From: JBFMFR01 sp040752025
GTDB taxonomy: Bacteria; Chloroflexota; Anaerolineae; Anaerolineales; UBA4823
DNA length: 64,000 nucleotides
Direction of reading: 5' to 3'
Assembly (NCBI GenBank): GCA_040752025.1
Contig: JBFMFR010000008.1
Span: 1 to 64,000, forward strand
A program made the position numbers and the translations under genes. Within the stretch, counting starts at the first letter, position 1. Each line of letters starts with the position of its first letter. Below are positions 1 to 7,614 of the stretch, in pieces. Below the pieces are notes generated by a model, which was not told the origin of the DNA, did no database searches, and was given only the letters and a program-made list of their open reading frames with translations.

Positions 1-56
1 AGTCCTTGTCGTTCGGCATCCGATAATTTCACTTCTTGGGCTTTCGGTATTGGCAT
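1..56 (-). CDS. 5' end of a probable IS630-type transposase (cut by window edge)
   Basis: Read on the minus strand, an ATG at 56 opens a frame that runs off the window without a stop. The 18 visible residues begin MPIPKAQEVKLSDAERQGL. A GGAG ribosome-binding site lies about 7 nt upstream. The pattern of a short Pro/Ala lead followed by a LSDxER segment resembles the N-terminus of IS630-family transposases just before their helix-turn-helix. Only the family resemblance supports this; too little is visible to exclude another helix-turn-helix protein. If correct, the neighbouring AT-rich nuclease gene lies beside a mobile element. Confidence 0.4.
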   Translation of the reverse strand, partial: MPIPKAQEVKLSDAERQG

Positions 57-140
57 CTGGTTTCTCCAGTTTGGGATTACCCTATGCTATACCACTAAAG
101 ACTCTTTTGTGCCAGGGTGTACTAGCAAACGCCGACAACG

Positions 141-653
141 ATGAATATGTTCGAAGAAAAAGTAGAAACGGGCAAATCACACCGGGGAGCGCGCAATCAG
201 CAAGTAGCACGTGCAGGTGAGTACTTTGTCGTTGCTGAGTTGAACAAGCGCAAAGCCTATGCAGTGACTTTCGCGGGTAACATGCCTCATATTGACGTGA
301 TGGCTTGCAATCAAGAACAAAGTCGCACTGTCCACATCCAAGTAAAGACTAAACAGAGGGGCTCATGGCACACAAGTATCCGCGAAGGTAAGCTGACTGA
401 GCCACCCACAAATCCGAAGGAAGAAACCTTCTATTGGGTATTTGTAGACTTGGGGGAGTTGAATGGTGCGCCCAGGTATTGGATAGTGCCAGACTGGTGG
501 ATGCGGAACGATATCTATGAAGCCCATAAAGCTTATCTAGAAAGACATGGTGGCAAGCGAGCAAAAAACCCTGATTCTACCCATCACTCCATAGATGAAA
601 AGCGACTAACGCTCTGGAAAGATAGATGGGATATTATTGGTATTTTCGATTAG
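141..653 (+). CDS. PD-(D/E)XK nuclease-like protein (DUF4365-like fold)
   Basis: A 170-residue soluble protein. The N-terminal half carries the layout of a PD-(D/E)XK nuclease core: Glu27 in a predicted first helix (GEYFVVAEL), Asp52 in HIDVMAC, and a Q-V-K triad at 67-69 in the strand HIQVKTK. These match the E...D...(E/Q)xK signature of Holliday-resolvase-like and DUF4365-type domains. The C-terminal part is rich in Trp and charged residues and may contact nucleic acid. The start at 141 has no strong ribosome-binding site; ATG at 147 is an alternative. Base composition is clearly more AT-rich than the later part of the window. It is probably a DNA-acting accessory protein, but its substrate cannot be told from sequence. 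Confidence 0.6.
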   Translation: MNMFEEKVETGKSHRGARNQQVARAGEYFVVAELNKRKAYAVTFAGNMPHIDVMACNQEQSRTVHIQVKTKQRGSWHTSIREGKLTEPPTNPKEETFYWVFVDLGELNGAPRYWIVPDWWMRNDIYEAHKAYLERHGGKRAKNPDSTHHSIDEKRLTLWKDRWDIIGIFD

Positions 654-750
654 CGGGATATGCATTCCATTCGGCTGTTTATCCAAACCGAAAGGGCTAC
701 CTCCCATCACTGAAAGCAGCCCTTATCCATTGCCAATGAAAGGGATACCT

Positions 751-1395
751 ATGGATGCTCATGATGTTCAATCAACCTATGATGCCTGGAGCGCGGCTTA
801 TGATGAAACGCCCAATCCGCTGATTCCAGTCGAAGAGATTGTTGTCCGGTCTCTGCTGAGAATGCTGGAGTTTCAGCGTGTGCTGGATGCGGCTACGGGT
901 ACAGGGCGTTATGCGCTCTACCTGGCCGAACAGGGCAAGCAGGTGGCGGCGTTTGATGACAATGAGAAAATGCTGGCGGTGGCGCGCAGGAAAGCCCAGG
1001 CGCGACAGCTCGCCATCGATTTTCGCAATGAAAACGTCGCCAGGCTTTCCTTTGAGGATGCCTCGTTTGATTTGGTCATCTGCGCACTGGCGCTCGCCCA
1101 CGTAAAGGATCTCAACCCGCCATGCCAGGAGTTTGTCCGTGTTCTACGCCAGAATGGTCATCTGATTATCACCGATCTCCATCCACAGATTCAGGCGATG
1201 ATGGGGCCCGACCATAAGGAACTTATCGAGGGAGAAGAACGAATTTTTCCAAACTATCATGCGCAGGTTGAGGATTATCTAAAAGCTGTGAAGCTGGCAG
1301 GTGCAAAGGTGATCGCCGCGCTGGATATTCCGCTGGAGACACAGCAAGGGGTGATCCCTGGGGCTCTGATGGTCTTGGCTACAAAGGTATCGTGA
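751..1395 (+). CDS. Class I SAM-dependent methyltransferase
   Basis: A 214-residue Rossmann-fold methyltransferase of the Methyltransf_11/25 type. Motif I is VLDAATGTGRYA (Asp46, Gly50, Gly52). Motif II ends in an acidic residue in AAFDDNEKML, and motif IV is FDLVICALALAHV. The post-motif strand HLIITDLHPQ is typical of small-molecule methyltransferases. I chose ATG 751 because AAAGGG at 739-744 lies 6 nt upstream; longer frames from 637 or 736 would overlap the nuclease gene or lack this site. The substrate is unknown and nothing nearby suggests one. Confidence 0.8.
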   Translation: MDAHDVQSTYDAWSAAYDETPNPLIPVEEIVVRSLLRMLEFQRVLDAATGTGRYALYLAEQGKQVAAFDDNEKMLAVARRKAQARQLAIDFRNENVARLSFEDASFDLVICALALAHVKDLNPPCQEFVRVLRQNGHLIITDLHPQIQAMMGPDHKELIEGEERIFPNYHAQVEDYLKAVKLAGAKVIAALDIPLETQQGVIPGALMVLATKVS

Positions 1396-1830
1396 TTTGA
1401 CTTCGAGACGTGCAGCTTGCAGCACAGGCGCATTTTTCCGCCCAAGTCAATCGCCGAGCACAAAGCCAACCGCCAGTGGCTGTTCGTTCCCGATTGGCTC
1501 AAACCCGATTCATAACTTGAGGAAGTGTGCGAGTGGAAATCCGTGCCCCAAATCCGTTGCCAGGGTTTGTTACCAGGTCTTTCACACCCATTTTTACAAG
1601 CGCCTGCCCGTTCTGCACCGCATCCTGGCGAATGCCGCTGTTGTTTTTGCGTTAAATATGGTATAAATTATCTAGATTGGCACAGTGGGGACGTTCAAGC
1701 TCAAGCGCGTTTGAGAGATAATCATCAGGCCCAACCTTATCCAGCCTATTCTGGGGCTGGCGTGCGTTGGATGTATTCCCTGTCGCTGAATGGAGTGTAG
1801 CGCCAGGGAGTTCGTAAAAGGAGTTGATCT
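1396..1830. other. 435-base gap without a convincing gene
   Basis: No frame has both a ribosome-binding site and a recognisable domain. Several short frames are open, including about 1525-1800 on the plus strand. One fragment ending at a stop near 1516 reads IAEHKANRQWLFVPDWL, which looks protein-like. That suggests a decayed gene, but no family can be named. The last 20 bases carry the ribosome-binding site of the lipoprotein gene (AAAAGGAG at 1816-1823). Confidence 0.4.
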
Positions 1831-3153
1831 ATGCGTCAAAACACTCATTTCTCAGTTTACCTGGCGCTCGCCGTTGTGATCCTGGCTGCCAGCGCCTGCC
1901 GCCTGGGGGCGCCGCCAGCTACCCCGGAAGCGCCTGCTACGGAGCGTCCGGCGGCAACTCCCTCGCCGCTCACACCTGCCACGCAAGTCCCGCCGACCTT
2001 CACGCCGCTGCCATCGGATACACCCCTGCCTTCTGACACACCGGAACCGCTGCCATCCAGTCGTGAGGGAGCGTGGTATGGTCAGACTTCGCAGGAGACA
2101 GACTTCGAGATCAATGTGAAGGGCGACCAGGTCGTTTACTTTAACGTCTCTTACCTTGGTCAGAAGGGCTCTTGCTTCTTCAGCGGCGGTTTTGGCGATT
2201 CGGTCGAAGCGCCGATTGTGGGGGATCAGTTTACCATTGATTGGAAAGACAGTGATGGGAATGAGGCCCACATTACCGGCACATTTACCTCCGACGGCCA
2301 GGCCAGCGGGACGGCCGATTACATCGACAATGTCAGGGAAGTGTGCGATAAAACCATGCACTTGACCTGGAACGCGCTCAGCCCGGCAGCGATTGCCGCC
2401 GGCACGCCCATCGCGCCGCCTGCAGCCCTGCCCGCAGCCGGCCTGAATGGCCAATGGGAGGGCGAGAATGCAGATGGCAACCAGGTTTTATTCGAAGTTG
2501 TCGATGAACAGATCACCTACGTCTCGTTCAACTTCTCGGTCAGCACGGGAGGCTGTTCTCTTAGCGGCTTCATGGGTCAGTCGCCTGACGAACTGGCCAT
2601 GATCACCGGTAAAAGCTTCAGCGTCGAAATCAAGGACAGCGACGGCCGGCTGTTCACCTTTGCCGGCAGCTTCACTTCGGATACCGAAGCCTCCGGAACG
2701 ATCCACATGCAGGGCGTCGAGGGGGCCTTCTGCGGCGCTTTCGATGACGAAATGACCTGGACGGCGGAAAAATCGCTTCCCGAAGAGCCGCTTTCACAGC
2801 CGACTGAAGCCGCTGGCCCTCCCACCGGCACCCTTGCAGTGACCGATCCCATCGTGATCGTGCAGGGTTTCTTCGATGCTTACAACGCTGGCGATATCGA
2901 CGCCGCCCTGGCCTTCGTGGATGACGCTGTGATCTTCAAGCCCGATCCGGCCAGGACTATCATGAACAAAGGCGACTTGAAAACCTTTTTGATCGCCCAA
3001 CAGCAGAAAGGCATTACCTACACCCTGTCTGGCCTGAGCGCTCTCGACGACTCGATGGTCGAATTCAGCGCCACTCTCAGCGATGGCACTACCTACGCGG
3101 CCAGCCATGCCATGCTCACCGACGGCCTGATCGACATGCTCATATTACAATAA
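1831..3153 (+). CDS. Secreted lipoprotein with two beta repeats and an NTF2-like C-terminal domain
   Basis: A 440-residue exported lipoprotein. It has a signal peptide ending in a lipobox (VILAASAC, lipidated Cys near residue 23), then a Pro/Thr-rich linker to about residue 75. Two related blocks of about 100 residues follow. Each opens with a W-x-G motif, has a Cys pair and contains a KDSDG segment followed by a G-x-F-T-S-D turn, which suggests tandem beta-sandwich repeats. The last 115 residues (IVIVQGFFDAYNAGDIDAAL onward) look like a SnoaL/NTF2-like domain. The start is supported by AAAAGGAG 7 nt upstream. A perfect hairpin follows the stop. Function is unknown; the architecture suggests ligand binding at the cell surface. 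Confidence 0.75.
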   Translation: MRQNTHFSVYLALAVVILAASACRLGAPPATPEAPATERPAATPSPLTPATQVPPTFTPLPSDTPLPSDTPEPLPSSREGAWYGQTSQETDFEINVKGDQVVYFNVSYLGQKGSCFFSGGFGDSVEAPIVGDQFTIDWKDSDGNEAHITGTFTSDGQASGTADYIDNVREVCDKTMHLTWNALSPAAIAAGTPIAPPAALPAAGLNGQWEGENADGNQVLFEVVDEQITYVSFNFSVSTGGCSLSGFMGQSPDELAMITGKSFSVEIKDSDGRLFTFAGSFTSDTEASGTIHMQGVEGAFCGAFDDEMTWTAEKSLPEEPLSQPTEAAGPPTGTLAVTDPIVIVQGFFDAYNAGDIDAALAFVDDAVIFKPDPARTIMNKGDLKTFLIAQQQKGITYTLSGLSALDDSMVEFSATLSDGTTYAASHAMLTDGLIDMLILQ

Positions 3154-3165
3154 GGCTTTGCAGCA

Positions 3166-3194
3166 GTCCTGGCGCTGAAATCCGGCGCCAGGAC
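3166..3194 (+). terminator. Hairpin after the lipoprotein gene
   Basis: The arms GTCCTGGCGC (3166-3175) and GCGCCAGGAC (3185-3194) form a perfect 10-bp stem with a 9-nt loop, 12 nt after the stop codon. No T-run follows, so it may stabilise the 3' end or need Rho. Confidence 0.6.
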
Positions 3195-3371
3195 AATACC
3201 AGCCAGGCGGCATTTGAACGATTGCCTTGCGGTTCAACTGGCTGCCGCGCAGGGGATAAGAATCTGGCTGAATGTGGTAACATATTTCATAGCTTTGGGT
3301 TGGCGGCATTGTCCAATCCTATCTGTACTCACGCGAATCATTGGGTATCGGCAGAAGGCGAGAAACCAAAT

Positions 3372-3887
3372 ATGAGTGAAAACTTTGTGCCCTATCAAAG
3401 AAAATCTTTGTACTTGCTGCTAACGATACCCATGATTGGGGTATATGTGGCTGTCGCTGCTTTTCTATGGCAAGTCAGCCTCCTCTTTTTTACGGTTTAC
3501 TGTGCCCTTTTCGTAATGGTGGCTATCTTCCAAAGTTACGTTTGTGTGTATTGGCAGTGTCCTTATATTGGGAGGTTTGCGCCATGCGTGGGAGGATTTT
3601 GCCTGCCATCCAGCCAGATTGCCCGCTGGTTGAAGAGAACCAAAAGATCGAAAAGAGCCTATAACGTAGCTGTTAATTTGGCATTTGTAGCCTTTTTGGG
3701 AATTATCGTTTTGCCGATCTACTTTTTGTATCAGGAGAGCATCGTTTATCTGCTAATCTATCTTGGAATAGTTTTGGTTTATGCGGCTAGCTTTTTGTGG
3801 TGGATTTGCCCGGTGTGTGCCACAAGACACATATGCCCGGGTGGGCAAACATCCACGAAATTGAGAGATGCAATTGTGGGGAAATGA
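3372..3887 (+). CDS. Cys-rich four-helix membrane protein
   Basis: A 171-residue integral membrane protein with about four hydrophobic segments (roughly residues 15-35, 38-60, 100-120 and 125-145). Two cysteine clusters follow helices: C-x3-W-x-CP-x7-C-x3-G-x-C between helices 2 and 3, and WWICPVCATRHICPG after helix 4. Four cysteines per cluster could bind metal or an Fe-S centre, as in NapH/HgcB-like proteins, but the CxxCxxCxxxCP ferredoxin pattern is absent. I prefer ATG 3372 (AAGGCGAG upstream) because the frame before it is not protein-like. The gene is much more AT-rich than the GHMP kinase that follows. Function is unknown; metal or redox chemistry is a guess from the cysteines. Confidence 0.65.
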   Translation: MSENFVPYQRKSLYLLLTIPMIGVYVAVAAFLWQVSLLFFTVYCALFVMVAIFQSYVCVYWQCPYIGRFAPCVGGFCLPSSQIARWLKRTKRSKRAYNVAVNLAFVAFLGIIVLPIYFLYQESIVYLLIYLGIVLVYAASFLWWICPVCATRHICPGGQTSTKLRDAIVGK

Positions 3888-3995
3888 CACCCAATTTGTG
3901 CCAGCGAAGAGTGCGTTGACCAGGATGTATTGCACCAACTGCAATTTTCAAACCGTTTTGATGATATGTTACCCGGTCAATCTCGTCCATTGTAT

Positions 3996-5033
3996 ATGAT
4001 CAATAGTGTTGCTCCCATCCGCATTTGCGACAACGGCGGCTGGACAGACACCTGGTTCGCCGGGCACGGGCGCATTTTCAATATCGGGGTGTACCCGTAC
4101 GTGGAGGTGCAGTTGGCGGTTTTCCCGGCGGCGCAGCGCCCGGAGCGCATCGTGATCCACGCCGAGAACTACGGCGAGCGCTACGCCCTGCCGGAAGGTG
4201 GGCGCGCCGCTAATGGGGATTGGGCGCGCCACCCGCTGCTGGAAGCCGCCATCGAGTATATGCGCCTGCCGCAAGACCTGGCCTTCGAAGCTACGATCTA
4301 CTCCGAAGCGCCGACGGGCATGTCCACGGGCACTTCGGCGGCGGTCAGCGTGGCCTTGATCGGGGCGCTGGACAGCCTGACCCCAGGGCGTATGACGCCG
4401 CACGAGGTGGCCCTGGCGGCGCAGAAGATCGAGACGGAGATGCTGGGCCAGCAGTGCGGCATCCAGGACCAGTTGTGTTCGGCGTATGGCGGAATTAGCT
4501 ACATCGAGATGACGAATTATCCTTACGCATCGGTTTCGCCGATCTACGTGCCCAACGAGACCTGGTGGGAGCTGGAGCGGCGGCTGGCGCTGGTCTACCT
4601 GGGCAATTCGCACAACTCGTCGCAGGTGCACGAGATGGTCATCCAGGGCCTGGAAGATGCCGGGCCGGATTGCCCGCAGCTCGAGGCGCTGCGCCAGACA
4701 GCGCCGCGCTCACGCGATGCGCTGTATGCCGGGGATTTCGCCGCCCTGGGGCAGGCGATGATCGATAACACCGAGGCGCAGCGCAGGCTGCACCCGGCGC
4801 TGGTCAGCAGCGATGCCGAACGGGTGATCCAGATCGCCCGGGAGCACGGCGCCCTGGGTTGGAAGGTGAACGGAGCGGGTGGGGAAGGCGGCTCGCTGAC
4901 GATTCTGTGCGGGCCGCGTTCGCAGGTCAAACGCGCCATGCTGGCGGAGATCGAGGCGGAGAAGCCCTTGTTCAGGAACATCCCGGTGTATTTAAGCCGT
5001 TTTGGGCTGCGGGTGTGGAGACGAAAGGTATAG
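3996..5033 (+). CDS. GHMP-family sugar kinase (heptose/fucose kinase-like)
   Basis: A 345-residue small-molecule kinase. It begins with the GHMP N-terminal strand and substrate loop (SVAPIRICDNGGWTDTW). The ATP-binding motif 2 is APTGMSTGTSAAVSVAL, a variant of the usual PxxGLGSSA. A GIQDQLCSAYGGI segment is typical of the HddA/fucose kinase branch. The C-terminal motif 3 is KVNGAGGEGGSLTILC. Known members phosphorylate the anomeric or C7 hydroxyl of sugars that go on to NDP-sugars. ATG 3996 gives the canonical N-terminus; ATG 3966 and TTG 3930 are in frame, but none has a clear ribosome-binding site. The exact sugar is not predictable. A nucleotidyltransferase at 41 kb could act in the same kind of pathway but is not linked. 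Confidence 0.8.
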   Translation: MINSVAPIRICDNGGWTDTWFAGHGRIFNIGVYPYVEVQLAVFPAAQRPERIVIHAENYGERYALPEGGRAANGDWARHPLLEAAIEYMRLPQDLAFEATIYSEAPTGMSTGTSAAVSVALIGALDSLTPGRMTPHEVALAAQKIETEMLGQQCGIQDQLCSAYGGISYIEMTNYPYASVSPIYVPNETWWELERRLALVYLGNSHNSSQVHEMVIQGLEDAGPDCPQLEALRQTAPRSRDALYAGDFAALGQAMIDNTEAQRRLHPALVSSDAERVIQIAREHGALGWKVNGAGGEGGSLTILCGPRSQVKRAMLAEIEAEKPLFRNIPVYLSRFGLRVWRRKV

Positions 5034-5039
5034 TATAAT
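5034..5039 (+). promoter_or_regulatory. -10 element for the DUF433/DUF5615 pair
   Basis: A perfect TATAAT lies directly after the GHMP kinase stop and 48 nt before the ATG at 5088. No good -35 is visible 16-18 nt upstream. It indicates that the pair has its own promoter. Confidence 0.45.
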
Positions 5040-5087
5040 GCCTCTGCTTTCCTTCGACTGACGGATATGTCTTTAGTGAGGTAAGAC

Positions 5088-5507
5088 ATGAATACACAAC
5101 CGATTCACCTGCCGAAGTCGTTGTACGACCTGGTTTCCCAGCAGGCTGCGAAACGCCAGCAAACGCCGGATGGTTTCGTGCAAGAACTGCTATCCGAGCA
5201 TTTGATGCCTTCTCATCCCTACGTAGAGACTGTCGAAAGCCGCAGCGGGCCACGGGCAGTGATCAAAGGCACGCGGGTGGGGGTTGAGATAGTGATCGGT
5301 TATATCCAGGCGGGTTATGCTCCGCAGGAGATTGTGGATGCGGTTCTTCCGCAGCTTTCGTTGGCCCAGGTCTATGATGCCTTGAGCTACTATGAGGATC
5401 ACCGCATTGTGATCGATCAGGCATTAAAAGAAAATTCAATCGAAGTCTGGCGCGAGCGAGTGCGCCGGAAAACCGGGAAGGCGGCTGCACAACTCTTAGG
5501 GGAATGA
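5088..5507 (+). CDS. DUF433-domain antitoxin-like protein
   Basis: A 139-residue protein. Residues 45-110 form a DUF433 domain, with the hallmark sequence GPRAVIKGTRVGVEIVIGY, a helix-turn-helix-like core, then SLAQVYDALSYYEDH. The first 40 residues (PKSLYDLVSQQAAKRQQTPD) resemble a ribbon-helix-helix or CopG-like segment. DUF433 proteins are usually encoded just before a DUF5615 protein and act as the antitoxin partner, as here. The start has GTGAGG upstream. The downstream gene begins 1 nt after this stop. The pair likely autoregulates, by analogy with other toxin-antitoxin modules. Confidence 0.8.
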   Translation: MNTQPIHLPKSLYDLVSQQAAKRQQTPDGFVQELLSEHLMPSHPYVETVESRSGPRAVIKGTRVGVEIVIGYIQAGYAPQEIVDAVLPQLSLAQVYDALSYYEDHRIVIDQALKENSIEVWRERVRRKTGKAAAQLLGE

Positions 5508-5508
5508 A

Positions 5509-5850
5509 GTGCCCTCAAGCCGGTTGTTTCTGGATGAGGATGTTTGGGTTGGCCTGGTGCATGCCTTGCGAGAAGCTGGCTACGATGCTGTTTCTGCCAA
5601 CGATGTGGGCCGCAAAGGATTTTCTGATGAGGCGCAGTTAGCTTATGCAACTGCTGAGGCCAGGGCTATTCTGACGCACAATATCCAGGATTTCGCACCT
5701 TTGGCGCTTCTTTATTATGAGCAAGGGATTTCGCATCATGGGATTATTGTAGCGCGTCACTTCGAGAAGGGGGAACTGCTGCGTCGTACTCTAGCGCTTC
5801 TTCGCTCTGTGACTGCCGATCAGTTAGCAAACACGCTGCGTTTTTTGTAA
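5509..5850 (+). CDS. DUF5615 PIN-like toxin
   Basis: A 113-residue protein beginning with GTG, 1 nt after the DUF433 gene. It matches DUF5615, a minimal PIN-like nuclease domain. The first acidic pair is in LFLDEDV (near residue 8), further acidic residues are in ANDVGRKGFSDEAQ, and the core strand AILTHNIQDF supplies the next acidic position. DUF5615 proteins are predicted metal-dependent RNases paired with DUF433 antitoxins. All the expected acidic positions seem present, so it may be active. Translation is probably coupled to the antitoxin, because no independent ribosome-binding site is seen. Confidence 0.8.
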   Translation: MPSSRLFLDEDVWVGLVHALREAGYDAVSANDVGRKGFSDEAQLAYATAEARAILTHNIQDFAPLALLYYEQGISHHGIIVARHFEKGELLRRTLALLRSVTADQLANTLRFL

Positions 5851-6001
5851 GGGCAGATGATGCTAAAAATGACTCTTTTAGGCACATCTGGCGTAATTGT
5901 GAGCATCCTGGGTGAAATAGCCGGGTTGAGCACGGTGTGCAGGTGATCGACTCGCACGCCGGGCGCGGTCAGCAGGCGGTGCGACGGCGGTTGGAGGCGG
6001 G

Positions 6002-6442
6002 TTGAAACGGGAAGATCCAGGCCGGTCCGCTGTGTTAGCCAGCCTGTTGGAGGTTCTGGAACTGCTGGCGGCGCAGGCGCGCGCTTACGAGCGGGCGCTG
6101 CCGCCGGACAATTACCCGGCGCGGGCGGCGGTGGCGGCGCTGGGGGAACTGGCACGCCAGGCGCTGAACGAGGCCCAGGATCTGGAGGCCAGGCTCGAAG
6201 CTCAACCGCCCGCCGCGCCGCAGCCTTTCTCGCCGCGCGAGCACCAGGTGCTCGGCCTGGCGGCCCAGGGGCTGACTAACAAGGAGATCGCTTACCGGCT
6301 GGGGTTGAGCGAGCGCACCATCCAGTTTCACATGAATTCGATTTTCAACAAGAGCGGCACGCAGTCGCGCACCGAGGCGGTGGCCCAGGCGCTGCGCCAG
6401 GGCTGGATCGGCGGCGAAGCGGACGGCGAGGCCGGGGGCTGA
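6002..6442 (+). CDS. LuxR/NarL-type DNA-binding regulator without receiver domain
   Basis: A 146-residue protein. The C-terminal 65 residues are a classic LuxR/FixJ helix-turn-helix (SPREHQVLGLAAQGLTNKEI, then LGLSERTIQFHMNSIFNKSG). The first 75 residues are an Ala/Leu/Glu-rich helical segment, not a receiver or GAF domain. The frame opens with TTG at 6002, with no good ribosome-binding site and a stop just upstream. The region from 5851 to 6001 carries short fragments such as one ending VIDSHAGRGQQAVRRRLEAG. The gene may therefore be the intact 3' part of a longer, decayed regulator. It lies 127 nt before the CpaF-like ATPase and may control it, but that is only positional. Confidence 0.65.
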   Translation: MKREDPGRSAVLASLLEVLELLAAQARAYERALPPDNYPARAAVAALGELARQALNEAQDLEARLEAQPPAAPQPFSPREHQVLGLAAQGLTNKEIAYRLGLSERTIQFHMNSIFNKSGTQSRTEAVAQALRQGWIGGEADGEAGG

Positions 6443-6444
6443 AC

Positions 6445-6460
6445 CTGTGGAGTCCCACAG
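6445..6460 (+). terminator. Short hairpin after the LuxR-type gene
   Basis: CTGTGG and CCACAG form a 6-bp stem with an AGTC tetraloop, 3 nt after the stop at 6442. No T-run follows. The same CTGTGG word recurs at about 6470. Weak support for a terminator. Confidence 0.3.
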
Positions 6461-6569
6461 GCGCGCACCTGTGGCAATGGCGGATGGCGGGCGGGGGGTT
6501 TTCGGATAAGATAGGGGCAAGGTAATCGGCAACAAGGTAATCAGGTAATAAGGCGACAAGGAGGCCGAG

Positions 6570-7571
6570 ATGAAGGCGACGGGTATGAAGCACGAGGAAT
6601 TGGTGCAGGCGTTGGGGCCGTTGGGAGGATTGTATGCGCAGCCGGAGGTGCAGCGCATCCTGGTGGACGCGCCGAGGCAGGTGCTGGTCGAGCGGGGCGG
6701 GCGGCTGGAGCCGAGTGGGGTGCGCTTCGACTCGCCGGAGGCGCTGGAGGCAGTGATTGAAGCGGCCCTGGCGCTGGCTGGGGTGGCGCGCTCGCTGGGG
6801 GAGACGATCTACGAGGCGCGGCTGGTGGATGGGGCGCGCCTGCTGGCGGTGCTGCCACCGACCGCGCCCAACGGTCCTTACCTGGTGATCGGCAAGCTGG
6901 TGGTGCCAACGCTGACCTGGGAGCAGTTGCTCGAGTTCGGATCGGTCACCCCGGGCGAGCTGGAGCTGCTGCAGAGCGCCATCCGGGCGCGGCGCAACTT
7001 CTTGATCGCTGGCGGCACCGCCAGCGGCAAGACCACGGTAGCCAACCTGCTGGCGGAAAGCATCCCGGAGCAGGAGCGCCTGGTGATCGTGGAGGGCGTG
7101 CACGAGATGCAGATCCGTTCGCCGCGGGCGATCTTCCTGGAGGCGGATGAGGCCAGCGGGCCTTCGTTGAGCGCTTTGCTGAGCGCGGCGGCGCGTATGC
7201 GCCCCGACTGGCTGGTGGTGGGCGAACTGCTGGGAGCGGAGTCGATGCGCGCCATGGAAATCTTCAGCCGGGGGCACAACGGCATGACCACCATCCACGC
7301 CGACAGCGCCGAGGACGCCCTGGCGCGCCTGGAAGCGCTGTGCCTGATGGCCAACCTGGGCCTGGGGCTGAACGAAATCCGCACCTTGATCGCTGCGGCC
7401 ATCCAGGTGATCACTTACCAGGAACGGCTGCCCAACGGCAAGCGCCGCCTGACGCACATTGTGGAGCTGCGCGGACTGGAGAACGGGCGCTACGTCTTGC
7501 AGCCGCTGTGGCGCTATAACCCGCAGAACGACCAGATCGAGCCGACCGGGCTGGCAGCGAGTTGGGCCTGA
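6570..7571 (+). CDS. CpaF/VirB11-type secretion ATPase, stand-alone
   Basis: A 333-residue ATPase of the TadA/CpaF/VirB11/TrbB class, which powers pilus assembly or DNA/protein secretion as a cytosolic hexamer. The N-terminal domain is about 130 residues. Walker A is AGGTASGKTT (near residue 148). The Asp box/Walker B is RPDWLVVGEL. The His box is GHNGMTTIHADS. It is shorter than typical CpaF proteins (about 450 residues) and closer to TrbB. AAGGAGG at 6558-6564 supports the start. No pilin, TadB/TadC, prepilin peptidase or conjugation gene lies within the window, so the partner machinery must be elsewhere or lost. Three AGGTAAT words (6520-6550) precede the gene. Confidence 0.85.
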   Translation: MKATGMKHEELVQALGPLGGLYAQPEVQRILVDAPRQVLVERGGRLEPSGVRFDSPEALEAVIEAALALAGVARSLGETIYEARLVDGARLLAVLPPTAPNGPYLVIGKLVVPTLTWEQLLEFGSVTPGELELLQSAIRARRNFLIAGGTASGKTTVANLLAESIPEQERLVIVEGVHEMQIRSPRAIFLEADEASGPSLSALLSAAARMRPDWLVVGELLGAESMRAMEIFSRGHNGMTTIHADSAEDALARLEALCLMANLGLGLNEIRTLIAAAIQVITYQERLPNGKRRLTHIVELRGLENGRYVLQPLWRYNPQNDQIEPTGLAASWA

Positions 7572-7614
7572 GTGCCCCAGGCGCGGTAAAATAGGGGTTG
7601 TGAGGTAAACCCCG

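Noticed and set aside
637..750. N-terminal extension of the first methyltransferase
   Set aside because: It overlaps the nuclease gene and is not protein-like; ATG 751 has a well-placed ribosome-binding site.
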